Shown here: piece by piece, positions 1 to 6,165 of the stretch
Position numbering within the stretch: position 1 is the first letter of the stretch
How the letters are laid out: the number at the start of each line of letters is the position of its first letter
Assembly: GCA_934098345.1 (NCBI GenBank)
Contig: CAKONX010000030.1
Coordinates: forward strand, 1-13,677
Direction of reading: 5' to 3'
DNA: 13,677 nt
DNA from: an uncultured Bacilli bacterium
GTDB taxonomy: Bacteria > Bacillota_I > Bacilli_A > RF39 > UBA660
Program-made: the position numbers and the translations under genes
The notes under the pieces: model-generated
What the model saw: only the letters and a program-made list of their open reading frames with translations
Database searches by the model: none
What the model was told of the DNA's origin: nothing

Positions 1-75
1 GCTAAACATCAAAGACATATTGCTCAACAAATTAAAAGAGCAAGATTTATGGCTTTAATACCATTTGTTAAATAA
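1..75 (+). CDS. rpsR: 30S ribosomal protein S18, C-terminal fragment
   Basis: The window opens inside this gene; 24 codons and a TAA stop remain. The visible end reads AKHQRHIAQQIKRARFMALI followed by PFVK, which is the conserved C-terminus of S18 (a basic helix with a K-R-A-R core, then a short aliphatic tail). S18 is a small-subunit protein that pairs with S6 on the 30S platform. In Bacilli rpsR is normally the last gene of rpsF-ssb-rpsR and lies just upstream of the rplI/dnaB region, as here. The upstream part is outside the window. The stop codon lies inside the left arm of the terminator hairpin. Confidence 0.93.
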   Translation, partial: AKHQRHIAQQIKRARFMALIPFVK

Positions 76-96
76 GAAACGAAAGTTTCTTTTTTT
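74..96 (+). terminator. Rho-independent terminator after rpsR
   Basis: A perfect 7-bp stem AAGAAAC (74-80) / GTTTCTT (85-91) encloses a GAAA (GNRA-type) tetraloop, and the T run extends from the 3' arm to position 96. The first two bases of the stem are the last two bases of the rpsR stop codon. It separates the ribosomal-protein operon from the gene at 131, which has its own promoter immediately downstream. Confidence 0.85.
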
Positions 97-97
97 G

Positions 98-106
98 TGC
101 TATAAT
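98..106 (+). promoter_or_regulatory. Extended -10 promoter for the TPR-like gene
   Basis: TGCTATAAT is a perfect TGn extended -10 element plus consensus TATAAT, preceded by TG one step further upstream (TGTGC), the Gram-positive form of the element. No convincing -35 hexamer lies 16-18 bp upstream, where the terminator stem sits, so the extended -10 probably carries recognition. Start of transcription would be near 113. A GAGG ribosome binding site (121-124) lies 6 nt before the ATG at 131. Confidence 0.7.
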
Positions 107-130
107 AACCTATAAGAAAAGAGGAATAAT

Positions 131-820
131 ATGGATAAATATAAAAAACTTGTTGAATTAATTGAAATGGGTGCATATGAAAGTGCTTATAATTTAATTG
201 AACAATTATCTAAAAGTATAATTACTCATAAAAATGAATTTTTCTATTCATTATATATTCTTATTCAAAATGGATATGGTAATAAAGTAACTAAATTATT
301 CGATGATATATTTTATGATTCTAAAAATAATGATTTAAAAAAATTACTATATCGTGCAATTCGTGAAGTTGATATGTATGATTCATTAGATGATGAGGCG
401 AAAAATAGAGTTAATGAATATATAGAACTTATAAGAGAAGCATTTACTCTTGAAGAATACTTTAATGTTTATGATTTATGTGAAATGGGATTTTATTTAA
501 CTAGTTTACCAATATTTAAATATTATGAAGGTAAAATGTTTTATAAAATGGAAGAATATGGTTTATGTATTAAAACATTAGATGAGTATTTAAAAAATGG
601 TGCTAGTAAAACAAGTAAAGCTTATTTATATTTATCTGGATCTTATTATCATTTAAATAAACTAAAAGATAGTAGAAAATATGCTAGTAAAGTTTATGGA
701 ACAGATTTTATTAATGATGATTCATTTGATTATGTTGCTCCCCAAGATAGTGGAGATGACTATAAAAAGAATAAAACTCAATTTACTTTAAGAATGACTC
801 TTGAAGATTTTTATGAGTAG
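131..820 (+). CDS. TPR-like helical-repeat protein, function unknown
   Basis: This is a 229-residue soluble protein with no signal peptide or membrane segment. The sequence is almost entirely amphipathic helix rich in Tyr, Leu, Lys and Asp. Two stretches look like tetratricopeptide helix pairs, around residues 127-157 (IFKYYEGKMFYKMEEYGLCI) and 161-190 (KAYLYLSGSYYHLNKLKDSR). The first 60 residues resemble another degenerate pair. TPR arrays usually mediate protein-protein contacts, but I do not recognise a partner or a named family. It sits alone between the rpsR terminator and the rplI promoter, in the interval where Bacillus carries the cyclic-di-AMP phosphodiesterase gene gdpP/yybT; it shows none of that protein's GGDEF-like or DHH motifs. 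The start is supported by a good ribosome binding site and the extended -10 promoter. Confidence 0.7.
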   Translation: MDKYKKLVELIEMGAYESAYNLIEQLSKSIITHKNEFFYSLYILIQNGYGNKVTKLFDDIFYDSKNNDLKKLLYRAIREVDMYDSLDDEAKNRVNEYIELIREAFTLEEYFNVYDLCEMGFYLTSLPIFKYYEGKMFYKMEEYGLCIKTLDEYLKNGASKTSKAYLYLSGSYYHLNKLKDSRKYASKVYGTDFINDDSFDYVAPQDSGDDYKKNKTQFTLRMTLEDFYE

Positions 821-837
821 AACTATTAAGCATAATT

Positions 838-846
838 TGATATAAT
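838..846 (+). promoter_or_regulatory. Extended -10 promoter upstream of rplI
   Basis: TGATATAAT is a TGn extended -10 with a consensus TATAAT hexamer, placed 21 bp before the rplI ATG. No recognisable -35 lies at the expected spacing; that position falls in the last codons of the preceding gene. Predicted transcription start is near 853. It would drive rplI-dnaB-M23-walJ-rlmH. With no terminator between 820 and 838, read-through from the TPR-like gene is also possible. Confidence 0.6.
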
Positions 847-867
847 AATGAATGTGGAAGTGATTAA

Positions 868-1305
868 ATGAAAGTTATATTACTTAAAGATGTTAAGAAG
901 CAAGGGAAGAAAGATGAGATTATTAATGTAAGTGATGGATATGCTCAAAATTACTTAATAAAACTTGGTCTTGCATTACCTGCTAATGAAGAAAATAAAA
1001 AAAAATTAAATAAAACTCTTGAACAAAGAGAAATTGATGAAGAAAATAAAATTAAAGAATGCGAACAAATAAAAAATAAGCTTAAAAACACAACTATTAA
1101 GTTTAAAGCTAAAACCGGTGATAATGGTAGAATGTTTGGTTCTATTTCATCAAAGCAAATTGCAGAAGAATTAAAAAAACTAGGATATGATATTGATAAG
1201 AAAATGATTAATATTGAATATCCAATTGACTCTCTTGGATGTCATAATGTTAAAATAACATTACATAAAAAAGTGGAGGCAACTGTTAAAGTAGAAGTAA
1301 ATTAG
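868..1305 (+). CDS. rplI: 50S ribosomal protein L9
   Basis: The 145-residue product (family about 145-150) has the full L9 layout. The N-terminal rRNA-binding domain is at residues 1-45 with the signature GKKDEIINVSDGYAQNYLI. A long charged connecting helix spans about 43-75. The C-terminal domain follows, with GRMFGSISSKQIAEEL and an HNVKITLHKKVEATVKVEV ending. L9 binds 23S rRNA near the base of the L1 stalk and helps maintain reading frame. The ribosome binding site TGGAAGTGAT (855-864) matches AGGAGGTGAT at 8 of 10 positions and supports this ATG. It is followed after 9 bp by dnaB, the standard arrangement in Bacilli. Confidence 0.97.
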   Translation: MKVILLKDVKKQGKKDEIINVSDGYAQNYLIKLGLALPANEENKKKLNKTLEQREIDEENKIKECEQIKNKLKNTTIKFKAKTGDNGRMFGSISSKQIAEELKKLGYDIDKKMINIEYPIDSLGCHNVKITLHKKVEATVKVEVN

Positions 1306-1314
1306 GAGGATTTT

Positions 1315-2661
1315 ATGAAGGATGCAAAAATTGAACCTAATAATTTAGAAGCAGAAATGTGTGTATTAGGATGTGCATATATGTCAGCATCATCACTAGA
1401 AAAAATGTGTGATGAACTTACAAGTGATATGTTTTATGACAAACGAAATGCAACTATATACACAGCTTTAAGTGAATTAAAAAGAAGAAATGAACCAGTT
1501 GATTCAACAATTCTAAAAAATGAAATAGAAAAAATAACACCTATTAATTCAATAGGTGGAGTTGAATATTTAACTGATGTAATTGATTCGGTAGTTTCTG
1601 CATCAAATGTCGACTCTTATATAAAAATTGTTAGAGAAAAATCATTAAGAAGAAAACTTATTGATGTATGTGAAAATATTGAAAAGAATGCAAGAGTTGA
1701 GGATAATGAAACTAATGACTTAGTTGAAAGTGCTGAAAAAGAATTATTTGCAGTTACTAAAGCTCGTAAATCGGGTGAATTTAGAACAAGCCGTGATGTA
1801 TTAAAAACAGCTATTAGTCAACTTGAAACTCTAGCTAAAAATAACTCAGATGTAACTGGAATCGCGACTGGGTTTTATGATTTTGATAAATTGACAAGTG
1901 GTCTTCATCCGAATGAACTTATCATTATTGCTGCTCGTCCTGCCATGGGAAAAACCGCTTTTGCTCTAAATCTTGCAGTTAATGCAGCTATATCTAGTAA
2001 TAAAAGTGTTGCCATATTCAATCTTGAGATGGGTGCTGAACAATTGATGTTCCGTATGCTTTCAGCAGCAAGTTCAGTTGAAGGTAATAAACTTAAAACT
2101 GGTAAACTTAGTCATGAAGACTGGAAAAAGATTAATGAAGCTACAAGTGAACTTGGAGATGCGCCAATATTCATTGAAGATACTCCAGGTATAACGATTG
2201 GTGAAATAAGAGCAAAATGTCGTAGACTACAAAGTACAGGGAATCTTGGACTTATTGTTATTGACTACCTACAACTTATAAGTGGTGGCCCTGGATATGG
2301 AAATAACCGTCAACAAGAAGTATCTGATATTTCTCGTAGCTTAAAAACTATGGCAATGGAACTTGGTGTTCCAGTTATAGCTCTAGCTCAACTTTCACGT
2401 AATGTTGAAGGAAGAGAAAATAAAAGACCAATAATGTCAGACTTAAGAGAATCTGGTTCAATTGAACAAGATGCTGATATAGTTGCATTCCTTTACAGAG
2501 ATGATTACTATACTAAACAAGTTGATAATCCAGATGGAGTATCTATTTCAGAACTTATTATTGGTAAACATCGTAATGGTGCAACTGGAACAATTGAACT
2601 TTTATTTGAAAAGAATATCAGTAATTTTAGAAATTATGTAAAAAATGCTGAAGAAGTATAG
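1315..2661 (+). CDS. dnaB: Replicative DNA helicase DnaB (DnaC in Bacillus naming)
   Basis: This 448-residue helicase forms the hexameric ring that unwinds DNA at the replication fork and recruits primase. The N-terminal helical domain covers about residues 5-105, the linker about 105-170, and the RecA-fold motor the remainder. Visible motifs are Walker A ARPAMGKTA (207-215), the catalytic glutamate in FNLEMG (E238), Walker B LIVIDYLQ (313-320), the H4-like stretch QLSRNVEGRENKRPIMSDLR (359-378) and the KHRNG arginine-finger region (418-422). No intein interrupts the Walker motifs, a common insertion point in this family. AGGAGGA (1304-1310) overlaps the rplI stop codon and sits 4 nt before the ATG, so translation of the pair is probably linked. 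Confidence 0.97.
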   Translation: MKDAKIEPNNLEAEMCVLGCAYMSASSLEKMCDELTSDMFYDKRNATIYTALSELKRRNEPVDSTILKNEIEKITPINSIGGVEYLTDVIDSVVSASNVDSYIKIVREKSLRRKLIDVCENIEKNARVEDNETNDLVESAEKELFAVTKARKSGEFRTSRDVLKTAISQLETLAKNNSDVTGIATGFYDFDKLTSGLHPNELIIIAARPAMGKTAFALNLAVNAAISSNKSVAIFNLEMGAEQLMFRMLSAASSVEGNKLKTGKLSHEDWKKINEATSELGDAPIFIEDTPGITIGEIRAKCRRLQSTGNLGLIVIDYLQLISGGPGYGNNRQQEVSDISRSLKTMAMELGVPVIALAQLSRNVEGRENKRPIMSDLRESGSIEQDADIVAFLYRDDYYTKQVDNPDGVSISELIIGKHRNGATGTIELLFEKNISNFRNYVKNAEEV

Positions 2662-2669
2662 GTGATGCT

Positions 2670-4184
2670 ATGAAAGGAAAAATATTGGGGTTGTTTTTAA
2701 CTATTTTGGTATGTGCTTTACTTTTCTTTTGTAATATAGGAAAAGAATATGCAAGTAATCCAAAAGAAGTTTATCAAATTTATCTAAACGGTGATAAAAT
2801 TGGTTTAATTAAATCCAAAGATAAATTTTTAAATATGATAGATACTGAACAAGAAGCTCTTAGAAATCAATATGGTGTTGATAAAGTATATCCACCAGAT
2901 GGATTAGATATCAAAAAAATATATACTTATAATGATGATATCTTAAAAGAGGAAGATGTTTATAACAGTATTAAAGATAAAGAACCTTTTATGATAGAAG
3001 GTTATATTGCTAAAATTGTTTATACTGAAAAGAAAATTATAAATGACGATCAAATAATTGAACCTGGGAAACCAGTTGAATTAAGTATGATGAGTAAAGA
3101 TATTATGAAAGAAGCTTTATATAAAACAGCTGCTGCATTTATTGGAGCAAAAGAACTTGACAATTATAATAAAAATACTCAAGAAGAAATAACTGATACT
3201 GGATCAATTATTAATTCAGTTTATTTTGAAGAAACAATTACTATTAGAAAAGACTTAATATCTACAAATAATAAAATATTTAAAGATTCAAGTGAATTAT
3301 CTAAATATTTATTATATGGAACTCTTGAAGAACAAAAAACATATATTGCAAAAGCTGGAGAAAACTTAGATGCAATAGCAGACGCTAATAGTTTAAATAT
3401 TGAAGAACTTATGATAGCTAATCCTCAATATACTAAAGCAAATGTTCTTTTAGCAGCTGGAGAAAAGATAAATGTTGGGCTTATTTCTCCGCTTGTAAGT
3501 GTTGTTTATAGAAAAACTGAAGTAAAAGATATAGATGTTCAATATAAAACAACTTATGTTGATGATAAAACAAAATATACTGATTATAAAGAAGTAACAA
3601 CTGAAGGACAAAATGGTGTTAAAAGAATTACTCAAGAAATAAAATATGTTAATGGAGAAATAAATTCTCTTGATATTAGTAAAACGGAGACAATTAAAGA
3701 ACCTGTTAATCAAGTTATAACAAGAGGTATTAAAAAATATGCAAGTAGCGGATATGAATTCTATCATTCTCCACAAAGTAACAGTGAATGGAGTTGGCCA
3801 ACAATATCACCATTTGTTATTACTTCTGAATTTAAATGGCGTTGGGGAAAACAACATCAAGGAATAGATATTTCTGGGTGTGGTAGAAGATCTCCAGTTT
3901 ATGCTGTAAAAGAAGGAATAGTTTATAAAGTTAACTATAATGCAAGTTTAAATGAGGGATTATCAATTTACATTGATCATGGTAATGGATATGTTACTCA
4001 ATACATGCATTTAGACGCTATTTTAGTTAAACAAGGTCAAACGGTAAAAAGAGAACAAAAGATAGGATTACTTGGAAATACCGGTTTTTCTACAGGCCCA
4101 CACTTACATTTAGGTGTATTTAAAGGGTATCCTTATCAAGGAGGCGTTGCACTTGATCCTTGTGCATCGATATTTAAATGTTAG
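2670..4184 (+). CDS. Secreted or anchored LysM-G5-M23 peptidoglycan endopeptidase
   Basis: The 504-residue protein opens with a hydrophobic export signal or anchor (residues 4-21, ILGLFLTILVCALLFF) and lacks a clear lipobox. A long region without a recognised fold follows. A LysM-like peptidoglycan-binding module is at about 222-270 (YIAKAGENLDAIADANSLNI), a G5-like module at about 280-355, and an M23 zinc metallopeptidase domain at about 374-500. The M23 residues are complete: HQGID gives H396 and D400, MHLD gives H447, and PHLHLG gives H478 and H480. M23 enzymes cut peptide cross-links in the cell wall. AGGTGAT (2660-2666) overlaps the dnaB stop and supports the start. The final 7 bases overlap walJ. 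In Bacillus the walJ neighbourhood encodes WalRK, a regulator of wall hydrolases, so a hydrolase here is a reasonable partner, though that link is inference. Confidence 0.9.
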   Translation: MKGKILGLFLTILVCALLFFCNIGKEYASNPKEVYQIYLNGDKIGLIKSKDKFLNMIDTEQEALRNQYGVDKVYPPDGLDIKKIYTYNDDILKEEDVYNSIKDKEPFMIEGYIAKIVYTEKKIINDDQIIEPGKPVELSMMSKDIMKEALYKTAAAFIGAKELDNYNKNTQEEITDTGSIINSVYFEETITIRKDLISTNNKIFKDSSELSKYLLYGTLEEQKTYIAKAGENLDAIADANSLNIEELMIANPQYTKANVLLAAGEKINVGLISPLVSVVYRKTEVKDIDVQYKTTYVDDKTKYTDYKEVTTEGQNGVKRITQEIKYVNGEINSLDISKTETIKEPVNQVITRGIKKYASSGYEFYHSPQSNSEWSWPTISPFVITSEFKWRWGKQHQGIDISGCGRRSPVYAVKEGIVYKVNYNASLNEGLSIYIDHGNGYVTQYMHLDAILVKQGQTVKREQKIGLLGNTGFSTGPHLHLGVFKGYPYQGGVALDPCASIFKC

Positions 4185-4942
4185 TTTCGGTTTTAGCAAG
4201 TGGTTCAGAAGGTAATTCTACTTATATAAATATAGGTGGAAAACATGTATTAATTGATTTAGGTATGAATAATAAATATATTACATCTAAACTAAGTGAG
4301 CTTAATGTTCATCCATCTCAAATCGACTATGTTTTTATAACACATACCCACAGTGATCATACAGGCGCTATGAAAGTATTTTTTAAGCAAAATACACCAA
4401 TGGTTTTTGTTGATGAAAAAATGATGGTAGAACTTCCATTTCTAGAAAATTATCCTAATTTATGTTTTGATTCAGGAGTAATGGAATTTGGTTCATTTAC
4501 TGTTGAACCTTTTAGAACAAGCCACGATGCTCCAGGAAGTAGAGGATATATATTTAGGGAAGATGATAAAAGTTTTGTTTATGTAACTGATACAGGTTAT
4601 ATAAATCATAAACTATTTGATAAATTATCTAATCATGATTTATATGTATTTGAAAGTAATCATGATGTAGAAATGCTTATGCATGGTTCATATCCTCCAT
4701 GGTTAAAAAAACGTATAAGAGGAGATGAAGGCCATTTATCTAATAATCAATGTGGATTTTACTTAAGTAAATTAATTGGTCCAAAAACAAAAGAGATTGC
4801 TCTAGCCCATTTATCTAAAGAAAATAATTCTGAAACGTTAGCAATGGATACAGTAATGAATGAACTTATATCAAATGATGTAGAATTTAATAATATAGTT
4901 ATTGCTAAACAAAAAGAAAGAACGGATTTAATAAAGTTATGA
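4178..4942 (+). CDS. walJ: WalJ/YycJ-type metallo-beta-lactamase-fold hydrolase
   Basis: The 254-residue protein begins with the YycJ opening VSVLASGSEGNSTYI and carries the full metal site: THTHSDH (H56, H58, D60, H61), H116 in SHDAPG, D138 in VTDTG, and H211 in LAHLSKENN. The ESNHD (159-163) and GDEGHLSN (182-189) segments are typical of YycJ. The family has been described as a nuclease-like MBL protein linked to DNA repair and to WalRK; the exact substrate is not settled. The ATG lies inside the last codons of the M23 gene, overlapping by 7 bp, and has no clear Shine-Dalgarno site. Translation is therefore probably coupled to the upstream gene. walJ immediately before rlmH echoes the walJ-htrA-rlmH order of Bacillus with htrA absent. 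Confidence 0.9.
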   Translation: MLVSVLASGSEGNSTYINIGGKHVLIDLGMNNKYITSKLSELNVHPSQIDYVFITHTHSDHTGAMKVFFKQNTPMVFVDEKMMVELPFLENYPNLCFDSGVMEFGSFTVEPFRTSHDAPGSRGYIFREDDKSFVYVTDTGYINHKLFDKLSNHDLYVFESNHDVEMLMHGSYPPWLKKRIRGDEGHLSNNQCGFYLSKLIGPKTKEIALAHLSKENNSETLAMDTVMNELISNDVEFNNIVIAKQKERTDLIKL

Positions 4943-5373
4943 TTAAGATTATATGTGTTGGAAAAATTAAAGAAAACTATTTAACAGATATGATTAATGA
5001 TTATTTAAAAAGAGTTAATAAATATCATAAGTTAGAGATAGTTGAATTAAAAGATTCAAATATTGAAGAAGAAGGTAATTTAATATTAAAAAATATTAAA
5101 GGGAATGATTTTATAATTACATGTGAAATTGAAGGTAATAATCTAACAAGTGTTGAATTATCTGAGAAAATTAATTCTTGGTTTATAAATTCATCTAATT
5201 TAGTTTTTATTATAGGTGGATCAAATGGAATAGATTCAAGAGTTAAAGCATTAAGTAATTATAAATTGTCATTTGGAAGAAATACTTTTCCTCATGGAAT
5301 GTTTAGAGCTATACTTTTAGAACAAATATATAGATCATTTAAAATACTAAATAATGAGACATATCATAAGTGA
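4939..5373 (+). CDS. rlmH: 23S rRNA pseudouridine-1915 N3-methyltransferase RlmH
   Basis: RlmH is a SPOUT-class methyltransferase that uses S-adenosylmethionine to methylate pseudouridine 1915 in helix 69 of 23S rRNA on assembled ribosomes. The SAM-binding trefoil knot is clear: FIIGGSNGID (90-99), LSFGRNTFPHGMFRAILLEQ (110-129), and the invariant tail YRSFKILNNETYHK ending in YHK. At 144 residues it is somewhat shorter than the usual 155-160, with the shortening in the middle loops and not in the active site. It overlaps walJ by 4 bp in an ATGA junction, indicating translational coupling. The coding region ends inside a terminator stem. Confidence 0.96.
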   Translation: MIKIICVGKIKENYLTDMINDYLKRVNKYHKLEIVELKDSNIEEEGNLILKNIKGNDFIITCEIEGNNLTSVELSEKINSWFINSSNLVFIIGGSNGIDSRVKALSNYKLSFGRNTFPHGMFRAILLEQIYRSFKILNNETYHK

Positions 5374-5388
5374 TATGCTCTTTTTTTT
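5356..5388 (+). terminator. Rho-independent terminator overlapping the end of rlmH
   Basis: CATATCA (5360-5366) pairs with TGATATG (5371-5377) around a TAAG loop. GAG (5356-5358) pairs with CTC (5378-5380) across a single bulged A at 5359. Eight T follow (5381-5388). The left arm encodes the conserved final residues E-T-Y-H, and the stop codon TGA is the first part of the right arm. It ends the rplI-rlmH operon and isolates it from the NAD operon promoter 32 bp downstream. Confidence 0.87.
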
Positions 5389-5394
5389 ATTTTC

Positions 5395-5415
5395 TTTTTA
5401 ACAAATTGATAAAAA
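5395..5415. promoter_or_regulatory. 21-bp palindrome upstream of the -35, candidate NrtR operator (box A)
   Basis: Left arm TTTTTAACAA (5395-5404), central A (5405), right arm TTGATAAAAA (5406-5415). Nine of ten base pairs are symmetric; only 5401/5409 fails. It ends 4 bp before the -35 hexamer at 5420. It is part of a 22-bp direct repeat (5398-5419 versus 5496-5517, 20 of 22 identical) whose second copy lies just before pncA. The symmetry and position suggest a dimeric repressor site, and the operon itself encodes an NrtR-family regulator. The assignment to NrtR is inference. Confidence 0.5.
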
Positions 5416-5419
5416 GATG

Positions 5420-5448
5420 TTGACAAATGTAATTGATATTAATATAAT
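5420..5448 (+). promoter_or_regulatory. Consensus sigma-A promoter of the NAD operon
   Basis: TTGACA (5420-5425), exactly 17 bp of spacer, then TATAAT (5443-5448). Both hexamers match the vegetative consensus perfectly, making this the strongest promoter in the window. The predicted start is near 5455, leaving an untranslated leader of about 70 nt before the pncA ATG. A promoter this strong in front of NAD salvage genes would be expected to be held down by a repressor, which fits the surrounding palindromes. Confidence 0.9.
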
Positions 5449-5500
5449 GTTAATAACAAGAGCGAAATACTCTTGATATTATTCAATATTTGTTATTAAC
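5449..5500. repeat. 11-bp perfect inverted repeat flanking the transcription start
   Basis: GTTAATAACAA (5449-5459) and TTGTTATTAAC (5490-5500) are exact reverse complements. Each contains a 9-bp odd palindrome of form GTTA-W-TAAC (5449-5457 and 5492-5500), with centres 43 bp apart, about four helical turns. The first copy directly abuts the -10 and covers the predicted start site. Smaller inverted repeats lie between them: AAGAG/CTCTT (5458-5462 and 5470-5474) and ATATT/AATAT (5476-5480 and 5485-5489). Because much of the left arm would not be transcribed, paired DNA operators are more likely than an RNA stem. Confidence 0.55.
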
Positions 5501-5509
5501 AAATTGTTA
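5497..5509. promoter_or_regulatory. 13-bp palindrome before pncA, candidate NrtR operator (box B)
   Basis: TAACAA (5497-5502), central A, TTGTTA (5504-5509) is a perfect odd palindrome. It is the core of the second copy of the 22-bp direct repeat, 98 bp downstream of box A, and overlaps the right arm of the 5449-5500 inverted repeat. It lies in the leader about 17 bp before the pncA start codon. Two similar boxes on either side of the promoter could allow a repressor to bridge or loop the region; that is inference. Confidence 0.45.
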
Positions 5510-5525
5510 GAAAGATGAATGAAAT

Positions 5526-6155
5526 ATGGAAAAGAAAAACTTAGAAGATTTTAAAAGATGTGTTTATAACATCGACATGGTGGAAGGTTTTGTAAATATT
5601 GGTGCAATGTCCAATAAAGATTATAACTTACTTGTACCAACTCAAAAAGAAATTATGGATGACATAACAAAAGATGGTGAGTTAATTACTTTTATTGGAG
5701 AAGCTCATGAAGAAAATGCTCAAGAATTTAAGAACTATCCAAAACATTGTATAGAAGGAACTAAAGAAGCAGATTTTATAAGTGACTTTCAAGAGTACTT
5801 AGAATATGTAAATACTTTAGTTTATAGAAAAAATTCAATTAATGGAATGTTAAATCCAAAATTATTAGAAGATTTAAAAAGAATGAAAAATCTAAAAGAA
5901 GTTATTTTTACTGGTGTATGTGAAGATTTATGCGTAATGGACTTTGCTAGGACTTATTCAAGATATATGGATGAAATTAACAGACCAGTTAAGATGTTTG
6001 TTTTAGAAAATGCAGTTGATACATTTGATGCCGATTATCATAACCGTGAGCATTGGAAAAGTATTGCTAGAGAAGTTATGGAAAGTGCTGGTATTCAATA
6101 CGTCAAAGATATGGAAGAATTAAAAAGTGAAGAAAGGAAATTAAAATTAAGATAG
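5526..6155 (+). CDS. pncA: Nicotinamidase, isochorismatase-like fold
   Basis: Hydrolyses nicotinamide to nicotinate and ammonia, the entry to the deamidating salvage route. The 209-residue protein has the cysteine hydrolase triad: D17 in YNIDMVEGFV, K102 in YRKNSING, and C136 in GVCEDLCV. The metal-site region reads EAHEENAQEFKNYPKHCIEG, giving H61 and H74. The usual first ligand, Asp of a D-x-H motif, is Glu here (E59). ENAVDTFDADYHN (161-173) is also typical. No strong Shine-Dalgarno is seen; AGAAAG (5510-5515) is weak. Other nearby ATG triplets (5515, 5519) are out of frame, and an in-frame TGA at 5520 rules out an earlier start. It is the first gene of the NAD operon, directly behind the consensus promoter and candidate operators. 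Confidence 0.92.
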   Translation: MEKKNLEDFKRCVYNIDMVEGFVNIGAMSNKDYNLLVPTQKEIMDDITKDGELITFIGEAHEENAQEFKNYPKHCIEGTKEADFISDFQEYLEYVNTLVYRKNSINGMLNPKLLEDLKRMKNLKEVIFTGVCEDLCVMDFARTYSRYMDEINRPVKMFVLENAVDTFDADYHNREHWKSIAREVMESAGIQYVKDMEELKSEERKLKLR

Positions 6156-6160
6156 GGTGA
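6154..6160 (+). promoter_or_regulatory. Ribosome binding site deciding the pncB start
   Basis: AGGGTGA overlaps the pncA stop codon and lies 5 nt before ATG 6166. The alternative GTG at 6157 is part of this same site and has no ribosome binding site of its own, so ATG 6166 is preferred. Confidence 0.75.
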
Positions 6161-6165
6161 AAAAA

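Noticed and set aside
3450..3776. 108-codon minus-strand open frame opposite the M23 gene
   Set aside because: It is antisense to the LysM/G5 part of a clearly coding gene, has a low-complexity Phe/Ile/Asn composition and no ribosome binding site. It is a shadow of AT-rich coding sequence.
5455..5525. Riboswitch or RNA thermosensor in the pncA leader
   Set aside because: The strongest stem needs bases upstream of the predicted transcription start, the leader is only about 70 nt, and I recognise no known NAD-sensing riboswitch elements. DNA operators explain the symmetry better.
6157..6165. GTG start for pncB at 6157
   Set aside because: The GTG is part of the AGGGTGA ribosome binding site for ATG 6166. 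The same reasoning rejects GTG 10206 and GTG 11719 for the two downstream genes.
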